A stretch of 64,000 bases of DNA from Lichenostomus cassidix (Eukaryota; Chordata; Aves; Passeriformes; Meliphagidae): assembly GCA_008360975.2 (NCBI GenBank), contig CM039183.1:12489762-12553761 (forward strand). Direction: 5' to 3'. This document shows, piece after piece, positions 1 to 10,917 of this stretch. The notes below the pieces were generated by a model. It was not told where the DNA came from. It did not search any database and worked only from the letters and a program-made list of their open reading frames with translations. Every line of letters begins with the position of its first letter. Within the stretch, counting starts at the first letter, position 1. A program made the position numbers and the translations under genes.

Positions 1-1039
1 CATGACACATAACTATTGTAGAAATTGTTTTAACTACTTCAGTATCTTTACATATTAGTTAAGGAGACTATATTAAAATTACTCAACTTCTTCACCCCAC
101 TTAAAAAAAAAACCCAAACAAACAATGCAAAGGTGAATTTTGTTCCCTTGGTTTATGAGCATTTTTCCTCTGAGTTGAAGGAGACTGGATGGTTTCTTAA
201 AGTTCAATTCTTTACTTTCAACAGCTTCTGTGTATTAAGTCTTGTGTGCTTGGAACAGATTTTTATCCAGCTTATGCTTCCATTTCCCATTATATATGAA
301 AATGAATTCCCTCCCTGCCTCACCATGCAATTCCTGTTACATCGGATGAGAGGGATGGAAGCATGTAAATAAATCTGCTTTAGAGAAGTGCATTTCACCC
401 CGAATAGGTTGGCAGTTTGCAAACAGCTTAGCAGGGAACTCAAGACAGCAGTGAGCCCCGTCTGCATGAAGGCAGCTCAATGATTGTGTGAGAGCAGCTG
501 AAGGAGTAGAGGCAGTGCTGGCATGGGCCAGGATGGTCAGCACTGCATGGAAATGTGGTGAAAAACAGGGGGAGGAAAGAGGGGAAACCTCTGAAATGGA
601 ATGATTCCCACAGCAGGATCTGGACTCTAGAGGTGGAGATATTGTCACCATGTCAGATGCTTTCCCATGGGAACCCTGCACAAATGTAGGAGAGCTTTGA
701 TCTGACATTATGGGTTATCCACATCCATATGAGATAACACAAACCTGGCTCCATTTGCACAATTTCTTTGAGTAGTTTGCAGGGTTTAATTGCATACCTG
801 TACCTCTTTAAATCTTTTTCTGGTTTACAGTTTATAAATGGCTAATTGCTTTAACTCAGGTTTTCATTTCATTTGAGCCAAGAATAATTTTGAGGTAATG
901 GTGCCTTCAGTGTGAGAGAGATGTTGATGCGCCAAAGTAACACATAAGGGAAAGCAGAGGATGATATCAGGTCAGGGGGAGGCATTAAAAATGAAGAAAT
1001 GCTAAAGAAAGTTTGAGGGTAAGGCAGCCAGACATCTCT
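1..1039. other. Non-coding, no recognisable feature
   Basis: AT-rich single-copy-looking DNA. It begins with a short A-run followed by CAAA-type repeats near 103-124. The open frames on both strands around 130-710 overlap each other and resemble no protein known to me, so I treat them as chance frames. No repeat family was recognised. Confidence 0.6.
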
Positions 1040-1094
1040 CAGGGGTGCAGTACAAAAACTGAGGCATCACAAGTTGAAACAATGCAAATTCCTA

Positions 1095-1305
1095 TTTTAG
1101 ATGAAGCAAACTAGATTTCACCATGAAACACTGGAAGAGATTATGCAGAGAGATTGTGGGATCTCTGTCCTTGGAGAGTTTCCAAATTCAAATGGAGAAG
1201 ATCCTGAGTGATCTGTTTTTACTTGGAAGTTAATAATATTTTGGACAGGGCATTGCTCCAGGTGATCTGGTCCTGGCCATCCTGAGTTCCCTGCAGCAAC
1301 CATCC
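1095..1305 (+). repeat. Degraded CR1 LINE 3' fragment
   Basis: The order of landmarks follows the CR1 3' region. A 'cactggaa' block is followed by a degenerate 'cagagaggttgtgggatctc' segment, then 'tccttggaga', a 'tcaaa...gac..gatcctgagtgatctg' stretch, and finally 'ccaggtgatctggtcctg'. In avian CR1 these are the lines just before the terminal 'ttggactagatgatc' block. About 40 bases near 1215-1250 do not fit and look like an insertion or heavy divergence. The terminal repeat tail is missing or unrecognisable. This is an old 5'-truncated copy with no coding capacity left. A search against an avian repeat library would settle the subfamily. Confidence 0.6.
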
Positions 1306-2307
1306 CTATTCAGCAAATCTTCACTGCAATTTAGCCTGGGGCAAACCTAATCCTGATGTGCAGATGAATTTAGGATTGGTTTGCAAACAGTTCTGAGGGT
1401 CTGGGGACATCTCTCTTATTTATGTTACGTTACTCTCCATCTCTGAAAAATAAGTGGATAAGTGCATATCCAGATATGGCTTTCCTCTTTTCCACAGGGA
1501 AAGAATAGCATATCCTGACCTCTTTCTATGTCCTGACTGCGAGGCTCAGGTTTTCCTTAAGTTGATAGCATTTCACAAAGGCAAACTGCTCAGTGATGGC
1601 ATGGTTAAGAGGCATTCCCAGCTTCTCAGTGCCCTTTTTTGCCTGCACACCCTTAGGCCCCTGGAGGCTGGCTCAATTTTCGTCTTTCAGAGTCTTGTCT
1701 GCTGAACAAGCCACATGCAGGTTGATTCAGGAGGATGAAAGGACAAAACTGAAAGAGCAGGAAAATCTCCAGTATAATAAGGAAACATATTTTTCAGTTC
1801 CTGCTGTTCTTTCTTATTACTCTTATTTCCAGTGCATTCTCTTAGCCTGCTGCTGTTAATTTTGACATTTTTAATTTATCCATTAGCTGTGATTAAGATC
1901 CTAATGCATTCATGGGGAGTGACTTTGCTTGCCAAGTACCTTTTCTGAGGTACTGCAGCTCTAACAAGGAGACATACCTCACTGTAGTCAACTTTAATCT
2001 TCCCTAAAATATTCATTTGGAAAAACCAGCGCGTTTAATTCCAGCCCTTTCCTTGCTAATTAAATGGTATTTGTTATGTGTCTGTACACATGCAATACAA
2101 TTATTTCATTACTAGAAACATGATGCACTAAAAGACTTGCAGTAGAGCAGCCCAGGAGGGCAGATTTGATCATCAGTTTCCTGTGTGGTTCTTGCTTTCA
2201 TCGTAAAGAAAATTTTACACACTATTTGATAAGCCTGTGATATAAAGTGTTTATGACATGGGTGAGTTTTTCACAGGGTAGAAGGAAGAGTTGTAATGGG
2301 TTATATA
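1306..2307. other. Non-coding, no recognisable feature
   Basis: AT-rich sequence with no recognised repeat, splice-bounded exon or RNA gene. Two short open frames around 1454-1859 overlap in different frames and have no recognisable domain. Confidence 0.6.
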
Positions 2308-2562
2308 TGGTCCTAGGACATGTGGAAATGGAACGAAGCCATATCAGGATAAATTCAGATTGAAAATTAGGAAAAGGTTCTTCACTGAGAGGGTGGTCAG
2401 TCACTGGAATATGCTCCCTGCAGAAGTGGTTGTGACACCAACCTGTCAGAGCTCAAGGAGTTTCTGGGCAATGCTTTTAGTCATACGGCTTCAATTTAGG
2501 CAGTCCTGAGATGATCCATGTGGATCCCTTTCAATTTAAGATATTCTATGATTGTATGATAT
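2308..2562 (+). repeat. CR1 LINE 3' fragment, plus strand
   Basis: This matches the CR1 3' region from the 'tgacaggacc...ggaac' line onward. Landmarks include 'aggaaaaggttcttcac' (2368-2384), 'gagagggtggtcag', 'cactggaa', 'agaagtggttgtgacacc' and 'cagagctcaaggagtttctgg'. It ends in a diverged 'gatgatccatgtggatccc' block and an 'attctatgat' tail near 2542-2562. It is truncated at the 5' end by insertion, as is usual for CR1. Divergence from the related copies at 11 kb and 49 kb is clearly higher, so it looks older. It codes for nothing. Confidence 0.85.
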
Positions 2563-2667
2563 GTAGATACAGATAAATAGGTAGTATAAAAGCATACCAG
2601 GAAGAACCTTGAAAAGGGAATACATCATGCATATATGAAGCAAACAATTTATTCACAGTACTATTAG

Positions 2668-2766
2668 TCACAGGATCAATGAAAATGCTGATCTGGAAGG
2701 GACCCACAAGGATCATTGAGTCCAGCTGCTGGCCCTGTACAGAACCATCCCCAAGAGTTTTAACAG
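2668..2766 (-). repeat. CR1 LINE 3' tail, minus strand
   Basis: Read on the minus strand this is the last ~100 bp of CR1: an 'actcttgggg' block, 'tgtacagggccagcagctgg', 'actcaatgatccttgtgg', and 'gtcccttccag' before a tail. It is the same terminal block as in the plus-strand copies at 11.3 and 49.7 kb. It lies about 105 bp from the end of the plus-strand copy at 2308-2562, so the two 3' ends face each other. They overlap in consensus position (both carry the 3' terminus), so they are two separate insertions and not one inverted element. Confidence 0.8.
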
Positions 2767-4290
2767 AATCCAGTTATCAAATGAATATAGAAAAACCTCA
2801 TCAATCACACAGTCAAAACTGTCACACAAGGATCTAATTTCCCTCTTTGCCTTTTCTCTAGTACCATGCTCTGCCTGCTCCCCAGGTGTGGATCCTATGT
2901 TGGCAGCCTCAGCTTGCCCCCAGAAGAGCAGAAGAGGGGCTGTGGCAAGTCTTGTGCCCCCTCGAGGTCTTCACAGTAGCTGTTTTTTCCTCTTCAGTCT
3001 TGAGTCTGGGTTTATTTTTATATGTCTCTCATCATAATTTTCTCCCTTTTCCTTGGTTTCCTGCTCAAGTTTGGAAGTTGCACTTTCAGTGCCAACTAAC
3101 AGAAAGGGCTATTGTTTTTATGCAGGGACTACCAGACTTGGTCAGACCTTTACCACATATTATTATTAAATGTGCAAAATTTGAGATAAAACAGACTAGA
3201 GAATTACCATTTGACAGCTGCTGTTAAGACCTGCTAAAGCCAGCTGTGGCCAAGGCAATCCCAGGCAACTGCAGAGACCATGTGCTGTCAAATTAATGGA
3301 AAAACTATGGCTTCTTATTTTTATAGCAAAAGTCATGTTTACTCTGCTATAAGGGAGGGTGCAGTGGTTTTTCAGGTGGTCATACACTCTTGTGCAGTGA
3401 AGGTTCATTTGTTACTCCATGTAAAGAAAGAACATGAATGCACTTCTCCCAGAGCAGAATATTACAGATATGCACATGTGATAGCACAGCCTGCACTGCT
3501 TCAGCACAACACACACCTGAGGGGTGTTAGTGATATTCTCAGTGCCACGAAATTCCTCCTGCCAACTTGAGTGGGGCTGGTGAAAAAGGCTAAGAAAAGA
3601 GGTGGGATTTTTTTATGGAGACTTTAAACTCTTAATTTGCCTGCTTTCTGAGTTTGAAATTTTTTTTTTCCTACTATTGTCAATGCTCACTGTTTTGGGT
3701 TTGTTTTTTTTTTTTTGCCTACCTGTATTTGTATTCTGAGTGGGAAGAAAGGATACAGAGATTGTCTTAGCTCTTGTACCATATATTATGTAAATGCTGA
3801 ATGAAAGTATATAATTTATATAACAAGTATGTAACAAGGCAAATTAGGTGACTATAGAAGTTAGACTTACCTTCAACCCTGCTATTTCTCTGTAACTCTG
3901 TGTCTTTGCCTTCCTCTCCAGTGTGATTTCTATATTCTTTGCAAATAGATGAAATGATGAGATTCATGCTGTTTTATAAAAGTATTTGGCAGTAAATATT
4001 TCTGTCATTTGAAGTAATTTCTTTGTGAGTGTCTAGGTAAATTGCTGTGTTCGTTGGCTCTTAAACAAACAAAATAAGTACACAACAATAGTGCAGATTG
4101 TCCAGGTACAACGTGCTAATGTGCCTTCAGGAAAGGTGGCATGGGGATTTAAAGTTAAGCTAAATTTATTCTTTGTTATCCTCCATCACCAAGAGGAGCA
4201 AAAACAATGTGGGGAATGTGGCAGTTAAATTAGGAAAGAATAGTAGATAATGCTTTTTTATACCCGGAGGCTGTAACGCTGGATGAAGGG
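2767..4290. other. Non-coding, no recognisable feature
   Basis: No gene or dispersed repeat was recognised. T-runs occur at 3661-3669 and 3707-3716. An open frame near 2886-3227 begins close to the CR1 boundary and resembles no known protein. Confidence 0.55.
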
Positions 4291-4530
4291 GAACGGTTTG
4301 AAGGAGGAAATAATGAGAGGAAATTATTAAGCAAAGTTTAGATTGGGTATCAGGGAACTCATCGAGACAGTGAAATCTGTTACAACCTGGAATTATCTCC
4401 CAAAGGAAGATGCTGAAACTTAATTGCTTTGGACGTTTTTAACGAGTCTTGTCAAGCTGCATGGAAGAAATGTAGAGAACAATCATGGGCCTGCAGAGGG
4501 ATACAGTAGGTGACATGCTTGGCCTTGCCA
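4291..4530 (+). repeat. Archaic CR1-family LINE relic
   Basis: This segment does not match the usual avian CR1 but follows the older reptile/turtle-type CR1 3' region. It has an 'agtttagattgggtatcagg' segment near 4336-4355, then 'ctggaattatctcccaaagg' at about 4387-4406. A degenerate 'cttttaaacta..ctggacaa' line falls near 4430-4455, and 'gaacaatcatgggcctgcag' near 4478-4497 corresponds to the consensus 'gaacaatcctgc..tggcag'. The last piece, 'aggtga' at 4508-4513, matches the 'actaggtga' block. No poly-repeat tail is visible. If right, the insertion predates most bird CR1 subfamilies and could be shared with crocodiles or turtles at the same locus. Confidence 0.55.
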
Positions 4531-6360
4531 CTTCTTGTTGTTCTGATTTTTTAACTGTCACCAGGAGTGACAGTAATTACTGCAGCAGTTTTTATTGTTG
4601 GTGGAGATCTGTTGTTTAAGAGCTGAGTGGGATTTCTGTGTTGATGTGAGCTTGCCTTCGGATGGCAAGGAAGTTCAGAAGGAATAAACTAATCCTGTGT
4701 TTGGATACAGTAAAACCTCCTTCTAGTTCCACTTGGATAGCAAAACTTCTTTCAGGTGTCCACAGGAGTGGTCAGGGAGAAATGTCCATTTCACTGCAAA
4801 AGTGAAAGTATTGGAAATGTCCATTTCACTGGAAAGTGGGAAGTATTTGGATGAAATGTGTAGGAGGTCTCTGCTGCTTGCTTGTGAGGCAAGAGCTTGA
4901 GCTGGGGGCTTGGGGAGAGCAGGAGGAGGAGGAGGAAGACAGGAGGATGTCCTCATTTGCCCTGAGGTCCAGTTGTAAGTCTGATCCCATGTGTTTTATA
5001 GCTTTACTTTAATGCAGCAGGCAGCATTAGAGCAGGAAGGCAATACATGACAACTGTTCTATGGGACTGTTTAGTGAAATTAATAAACAAATAGTTAGAG
5101 TTTAATTATGATCTCCTCCTACACCAGTCCAGAAAGATATTCAGGATACAGGGCTCTAAACACTATGAAAGTAGGCTCTGAGAACTGCATAATTAAAGAA
5201 TTTCATATTAGTTGCAGTGCAGATTTTTGCACGGTCACATTTAAATCCTATTAACTGAAATACAATGTAAACTCATTTGTATTAATGTATGCCACTGTGT
5301 GGGCACATAAGCGTGCCAGAGAACAGGTGTTAAGAACATTGCAACTTGTGGAAATAGAGTGCATAAACATCCAAAAAGTCAAAGAGCAGGGACCCAAACC
5401 AGAGAGAAAAACAGTTGTTTTTCCAGGAAATGAATCCACTGGGATTTCAGTAACAAACAGTCCTGGTCTTCAAGGGGCCTGTGACTAGAGCTCAGTTCTT
5501 TTCTAGGCTGTGTATTTCTTTGACTGAAAGGTCAGTGTTTCTTCTGTTTGTTTCCCGGTGAAGACTGAATTTTTGATGAAAACATGTGGAAAGTGGAGGA
5601 AAGAAGAGGGAGCTGGGTGCTTGTATCTTCACCCGATGTACCACTGCAGTTTTACCCTTTCAGTGTGATGGAGTTATGATGCTCAACCATTTGCTGAGTT
5701 TAGCATCTGTTAAAAACAGCTACACGCTGACGTGTGGAAAAATTTAGATGTGTCATAGGTCAGATAGATTTCAAAGAGCTCATAGAAATTGTGGCAGAAG
5801 GGTGGCAGTGGGTGATAATAATACATTGTGTAAATGACAACAATCAATTTTAATTAAAAGAGACTAAGATGCATCTTCAGAGGGATAAAATGTTACCCAG
5901 AAAATGTGGCAATAAATGGAAATAGCTTGCTGTGCTCCTGCCTTTGCTTTTGGAGAGGGTGAAGGGGGTGACACACTTCAAAGATTCTACATCAGTTCAG
6001 CTGCTTTATTAGAGAGATGTGCTTAGCAAAGAAATATTGATCCTAAGAGCAGAGTGAATTTAAGATAAGATCTGACTGTATTAACAAGAATAAAGCTTGA
6101 TGGTCTCTTCCATACTAGAAATAGAATCTTGGGATACTAAGAAAAATAAGATAAATTTACATTTCAGCATGCGAAAAATTGAGATGTAGTAAGTGATATA
6201 CAGGTTTGGTGGTTTTTTTCTTTTTTACTTCTATCTATAAATGATTAATTTCAAGGAAATTATTTTGAATTTGAAGGGTGTGGCTTTTATTCCATATTGC
6301 TGCAGTTATTTTTGCTTAGTTAACAAACAAACAGAGTTGTAGATTACATAAGGGTGCTTT
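4531..6360. other. Non-coding; short purine-rich tract
   Basis: Apart from the duplication at 4779-4849 and a (GGA)n-rich stretch at 4920-4937, nothing was recognised. The open frames here are short and without domain resemblance. Confidence 0.55.
4779..4849. repeat. Two-copy 35-bp tandem duplication
   Basis: The block beginning 'gaaatgtccatttcactg' at 4779 recurs at 4814. Both copies share this 18-base start and then diverge slightly ('caaaagtgaaagtatt' against 'gaaagtgggaagtatt'). The unit is 35 bp. Only two copies are visible, and it belongs to no family I know. Confidence 0.85.
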
Positions 6361-6366
6361 TTATGA

Positions 6367-6408
6367 AGATTCAGCTACAACTGTGCAACCTTGGGCAAGT
6401 TATTTAAA
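6367..6408 (+). repeat. MIR SINE core fragment
   Basis: The stretch 'caaccttgggcaagttattt' (6386-6405), preceded by 'agctacaactgtg', closely follows the conserved MIR core 'tagctgtgtgaccttgggcaagtcactt'. Only about 40 bp are recognisable and the flanks do not extend the match. MIR is an ancient amniote tRNA-derived SINE. A 40-bp match could be chance, but the core motif is distinctive. Confidence 0.5.
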
Positions 6409-6410
6409 TA

Positions 6411-6445
6411 GACATATATATTTATTTATTTAAATATATGTATTA
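6411..6445. repeat. AT-rich inverted repeat
   Basis: An 'acatatata' arm at 6412-6420 is mirrored by 'atatatgt' ending at 6441, with TTTA repeats between. This gives an imperfect palindrome of about 30 bp directly after the MIR core. It is typical of AT microsatellite drift. Confidence 0.6.
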
Positions 6446-6807
6446 CTTATGCAACTGTGTAAATCAGGTGCACAGCTCAGATTTGGGGCATGAGGATCTT
6501 ACCTTCTGAAATGATGTAAACTCCAGGAGAGACCTTACCAACACTGAGAAAAAAATAATCACCAGTGCTCTTGTCTTCTGGATTGCACTGCTGTCACTAC
6601 AGAGAAATTCTTGAGGCTTTTTTTGTCTTTTTCATCTTTGGCTGTGCTGACTTGTAGCTTTAAAAATGGGGATTTGTTTCCAGTCTGGGAGCAGCAGCTC
6701 ATTCCAGTGACTGTGCCTGGGTCCTCAGGTGTGTCCCTGCTGGAAGCACAGCACCTCTGGCCTGCTGCTCTCGTGGGACTCTCTGCTAACACCTTTTTAG
6801 ACCTCAT

Positions 6808-6873
6808 GGGGGTTTGGAGCCAGATTATCTTTAAGGTCCCTTCCAATCCAGGCATTCTATGATCATGTGATTA
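6808..6873 (+). repeat. CR1 3'-terminal fragment
   Basis: The motif 'aaggtcccttccaatccagg' at 6834-6853, then 'cattctatgatcatgtgatt', is the extreme 3' end of avian CR1. Upstream, 'tggagccagattatcttt' is a diverged 'ttggactagatgatctt'. Only about 65 bp are present. Confidence 0.8.
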
Positions 6874-9827
6874 GAGATGTTTCTTTTCTGGCCACAGAAA
6901 AATGCTATTTAGTAGCTTTGAGAGCTGTCCTAGTGAAATCATCAGAAAGGGCTGTGCAGCACTTGGCTTTTATCAGGTTTCTTTTATAATTAGAATTTTT
7001 ATTAGAGTTGTCTTAACATAGAAGCTGAACACTGGCATTCTGGAAACCTTCACAGCAAGAGAAAGTAGAAGCAAGGTCTCATAAACAAACAGGCAAATGA
7101 TAATGTTTTATTGACTACTTTGAAATAAAGAGGAACTTCATACTGCATGCTGACCTCTGCTGAAATGTGGATCCTCTGGAACTTTTGAAACAAGCGGTAA
7201 TCTCTAAATAGCAAAGGCTATTTATTGCTCAGAGTCTGTGGTCAGCCAAGACAAAAGCAGAGGTCAGATTAATGGCATCAGACATAGTGGTAAATGGTTT
7301 CAATTCCATGGAAAACTTCCTAACAAATGAGTTGACAGAGGAGTAAAGAATCTGAGGAAATTTAAACTCTAATTCTAAAGGAGCAGCTTCTTAATATATA
7401 TATTCTTTGAGACAGCTAAGAGAAACTAAGTTGTATAATTTTGCATTTGCCAATCTGATGGCTTACAAAAAACCTAATTAGCATGGATCTAATCAAGACA
7501 TTCATATGCCTGTTGCCTGGTTAAGAAAATAATAGCCATTCTCTCCTCAATAGTGTGCACCTGTTTTAAATATAGGAAATTAGTGTACCAACTGCTAGTA
7601 GTCATGAAGAATTTGAGGCCATTGTAATTGAATATTTTGGGGGTCATTATTCTTTTGACTAAGTTATGCTTTATGGTGGTATTGAAGCCAAGAACTTATG
7701 CAAAATTATAACTTACTATGTGAGATCTAGAAAAGAAACATTTTTCAAGGAGTTTACTTTTAACTTTACTCTTGGCTTTGCTTCTATTTTGTGTGATATA
7801 TAATTAATTATACTGTTGAATCTACAGAAGCCAGATACAGTGTCTGTGGCTTTAGAGATGAGACATAAACTCTCAAATTACACTTTATGACCCAGTGTCC
7901 ACATCTAATTTTAGCCTGTCTGCAGAAGCAGTGGGCAGTTTGAGTAGCTGCTGGTTGATTCCAGTCAGAATTCCCTGGTAAACTGATGGCATCAAGGCCT
8001 GCTCTTCAATCCCCTGTTTCCAAACCATCTTTTGGTATGTCTGTATGTCACTGGTTACTTTCTGTGGAGTGCAGGGAAGAAACAGGGATTGGTGGCTGAA
8101 ATGCTGACAACATTAATGGGATGAGTTAGTCAATCAACTGGTTTCCCAAATTGGAATGAGAACCTCATGCTGCTTGATTTGTGTTTTCACAGGCAACAGT
8201 TTCTGGTGAAATGATATAATCTGAATTTGGGGAAGAAATAAAAGGTGGGGGGTGGGAATATTAATATATGTGTATATTTTTTTCTGTAATAGAAGAACCA
8301 GAGAAGCAGCATCCCCAGGAGGCCCCTTTGGAACTCTATTTCTATTGCAAGGGAACCTGAGAGTCTCTGGCAATATATTGCTGATGTTCCAGTTGGTCTC
8401 CCAACCTGGTGCTCTGCTTTTAAATCTCCCCTGTAATAAAAATACTTCTGGCTGATCTGAAGAATACAAGGTTATTTCCCTTTTTTTGAGAGGGGAAAGC
8501 TCATGAATGCTGGTCATGGCACTGAGGTTATGTTTGAGTTATGCTTGAAAATTATGATTTACCAAACATTTCCTAACAAGATCTTCTCAAAACTGAGGCT
8601 TTTGAGAAGTGCCAAGTTGGTGTGGAGTACCCTTGCAAATGAAAGCAGGGCTTCTGGCAGCTGTTCAATATTGAGCTGTTTTCTTCACTGAGAACATTTT
8701 ATTATTTACACTTGATTAACTGATTTGCAATACTTACCCTGTGATGAGGATAGGTGCCCAAGACTTCACTAAATTGTGCTCTAAGGACAAAAATTTCTTA
8801 AATGCTGGTTCTGTGAAAATCAGATAAATTGTTAAATATCAGGGATATCTTTTGATTTTGTGCAGATTGTCCACATGCTCTCAGCTGCTGAAATGACAAC
8901 CCATATACAGACTTAGATGCCTAGTTTTGGAGATTTGCCCTTCATTTTTAAAATGAGGTGGGGGTGGTAAGAGAGGCATGAGGATGTGGAAGAAATGATG
9001 AATAATGTGATATTTTGGATTTCTTCCAAAGCCAATTTCAGGGCATAGCTATTTTTAAAAGAAAATGAGCATCCCACCGTGTGTTAAGATGTCTTTTAGG
9101 GAAGCCTGATGTTCAAGAATTGAAGCTGGTACTATATTATTGGAAAAATATGCTGATTATGTATGCACTTTTCAACATACTGTTGGTTCTGGAGCATTCT
9201 CATATGGTTGCATTTATTTTGGTCAAGCCCAGCTGACTTTTTTGTCTTTACTGCCTCTCCATTTATTATAATTCATCTTATTTTTCCATTATTTGGTGTA
9301 TTAACTATTTACTCTTGCATCTTTCAAGTATCTTTTTCCCACCAGCCTTGGTGCTCACCTGTGTTCCCTTTTACAATGCAGTAAGTGTTGCTGTCTCCTC
9401 AGCTTGGCAGAATGATTTACAAGCAGTAAAGGCTGGCAGAGGAAACTTATTTCCAAAGCTACATCATGTGTAAAAGAGCTGATTTTAGAGGCTGGGGAGT
9501 TTCATTCTCCAGTTGTTGTACTTCCAGTCTGATTTGAATGAGATTTATATTCTCAGAAGGAGGGATCACAGCCCGAACCAAGAAAGAGTAGCCATTGGTA
9601 AATACTGGAAACAGTGGGAATCATTCCATTGCCTTTGCTAGGCATTGGATCTGGCCTTGGAAATCACAAAAACTAAGGGGCAGAGGTTTTATCCAGCAGC
9701 TCTTCTATAACTGCACAGGAAATTACCTGAAAGTGAGCAATTCTGCACCTATGTATTTGCCCTTCCAGTGAAAAGAAATGATAAATCAAAATATTTTGTC
9801 CAAACACAGAATGGATTTATAAAATTA
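6874..9827. other. Non-coding, no recognisable feature
   Basis: About 3 kb of AT-rich DNA without recognised repeats. The longest open frame (minus strand, 8134-8517) has no motif, signal peptide or family resemblance, and overlaps another frame on the plus strand. I treat it as chance. Confidence 0.55.
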
Positions 9828-10178
9828 GTAATCAAAGAATCACTTAGGTTAAAAACACATCTTAGACATCTTTTAAATACCTCCAGGGATAGTGACTCTG
9901 TCACTGCACTGGTCAGCCCAATTCAATGCTTGACAACCCTTTCTGTGAAAACTTTCTACCTTCCAGCAGATCAACACTCTCACCCAACCTGGTGTGTCTG
10001 TGAGCTTGCTGAAGGTGTACTTGATTCCCTCATCCAGGTAATTAATAAAAATACTAAATACTAACTCTTAACACCAAGCCCTGAGGAATCCCACTAATGA
10101 CTAGCTGCCAGCTGGATTTAACTCCATTCACCACCACTCTCTGGGCCTGGCTGTCCATTCAGTTTTTTACCCAAATAT
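9828..10178 (-). repeat. CR1 LINE with internal deletion, contains RT remnant
   Basis: On the minus strand the right-hand part (about 10178 down to 9962) matches the CR1 ORF2 reverse-transcriptase region. A frame around 10150-10085 reads RVVVNGVKSSW followed by a diverged SGIPQG, as in the CR1 RT 'VNGV..SGVPQGSVLGP' block. The following lines correspond to the 'FINDLDEGI...LSKFADDT' segment, here frameshifted and with stops. The left-hand part (9951-9828) is instead the 3' untranslated end: 'tggagg tatttaaaagatgt', then 'cctaagtgattctttg' at the tail. In full CR1 these are separated by many hundreds of bases, so an internal deletion joins them near 9951-9962. The copy is dead: it has several stops and no ORF1 or endonuclease. 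Confidence 0.85.
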
Positions 10179-10782
10179 TTCTGTCTTTTGAAATGCAAGA
10201 ATCATTTGTAGAAAAGATTGTGTAGGAATACACAGGAATATCACAAAGTAAATACTTATTAACTGCAGCTGATATGGAAATGAATGTGCAGATTATTGCA
10301 TTGCTGTCCTAATTTTTATTTTTCATAAGATTATTTATGTTTTCAGTTTCTCATCACAGCTCCACATTTCTATTCTTGGCTTAAAGTATTAAACACTCCA
10401 AATCCCACTGCTGATATTGTAATGCATCCTTTTCACCATTCGCTGATATCATGGCAGCCAAAGCTTTGTCTTTTTGCTGTGTTCTTTGCAGAGCTTCCTG
10501 TCAAGCAACGAAAATATCCTTATTTTAAAAATACTGCCTTTTACATTTAGAGACAGCCCTTAGTGAAACCCAAAGTAGCTTCATTTTAGAGATGAGAGAG
10601 GCCTAATATTGCAATGGCATCTGGTTCCTACTGAAGGCCAACTGGAGACAAAATATCTTACCCATTGAAAATCTCCCTGTTGGCCTTTTTTCCTGGCTAT
10701 GTGTCCTCTGTAAGCAGTACAAACACTGCCATCCATGCACATGTGACAAAACGAGAATTGCGTTTTACACAGATAAGAGCAG
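10179..10782. other. Non-coding spacer between CR1 copies
   Basis: About 600 bp of AT-rich sequence without recognised repeats. It separates the minus-strand CR1 at 9.8-10.2 kb from the CR1 pair starting at 10783. Confidence 0.55.
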
Positions 10783-10842
10783 AATCACAAAATTGCAGAA
10801 TATTTTGAGTCAGAAGGGACCCACAAGGGTCACTGAGTCCAA
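10783..10842 (-). repeat. CR1 3'-terminal fragment, minus strand
   Basis: Reversed, this reads 'tggactcagtgacccttgtg' then 'ggtcccttctgactca' and an 'attctgcaattttgtgatt' tail, the last ~60 bp of the same CR1 type found at 11.3 and 49.7 kb. It stops abruptly at about 10842, where unrelated sequence begins. Confidence 0.8.
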
Positions 10843-10917
10843 AACGGTTAAAATGAAAAGTGATACAAAACTCAGCAAAACTGAACAAAACTCAGGTTCA
10901 GGAATATGCAAGAGTGT

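Noticed and set aside
8134..8517. 127-codon minus-strand frame
   Set aside because: No recognisable motif, ordinary AT-rich composition, and an overlapping open frame on the other strand.
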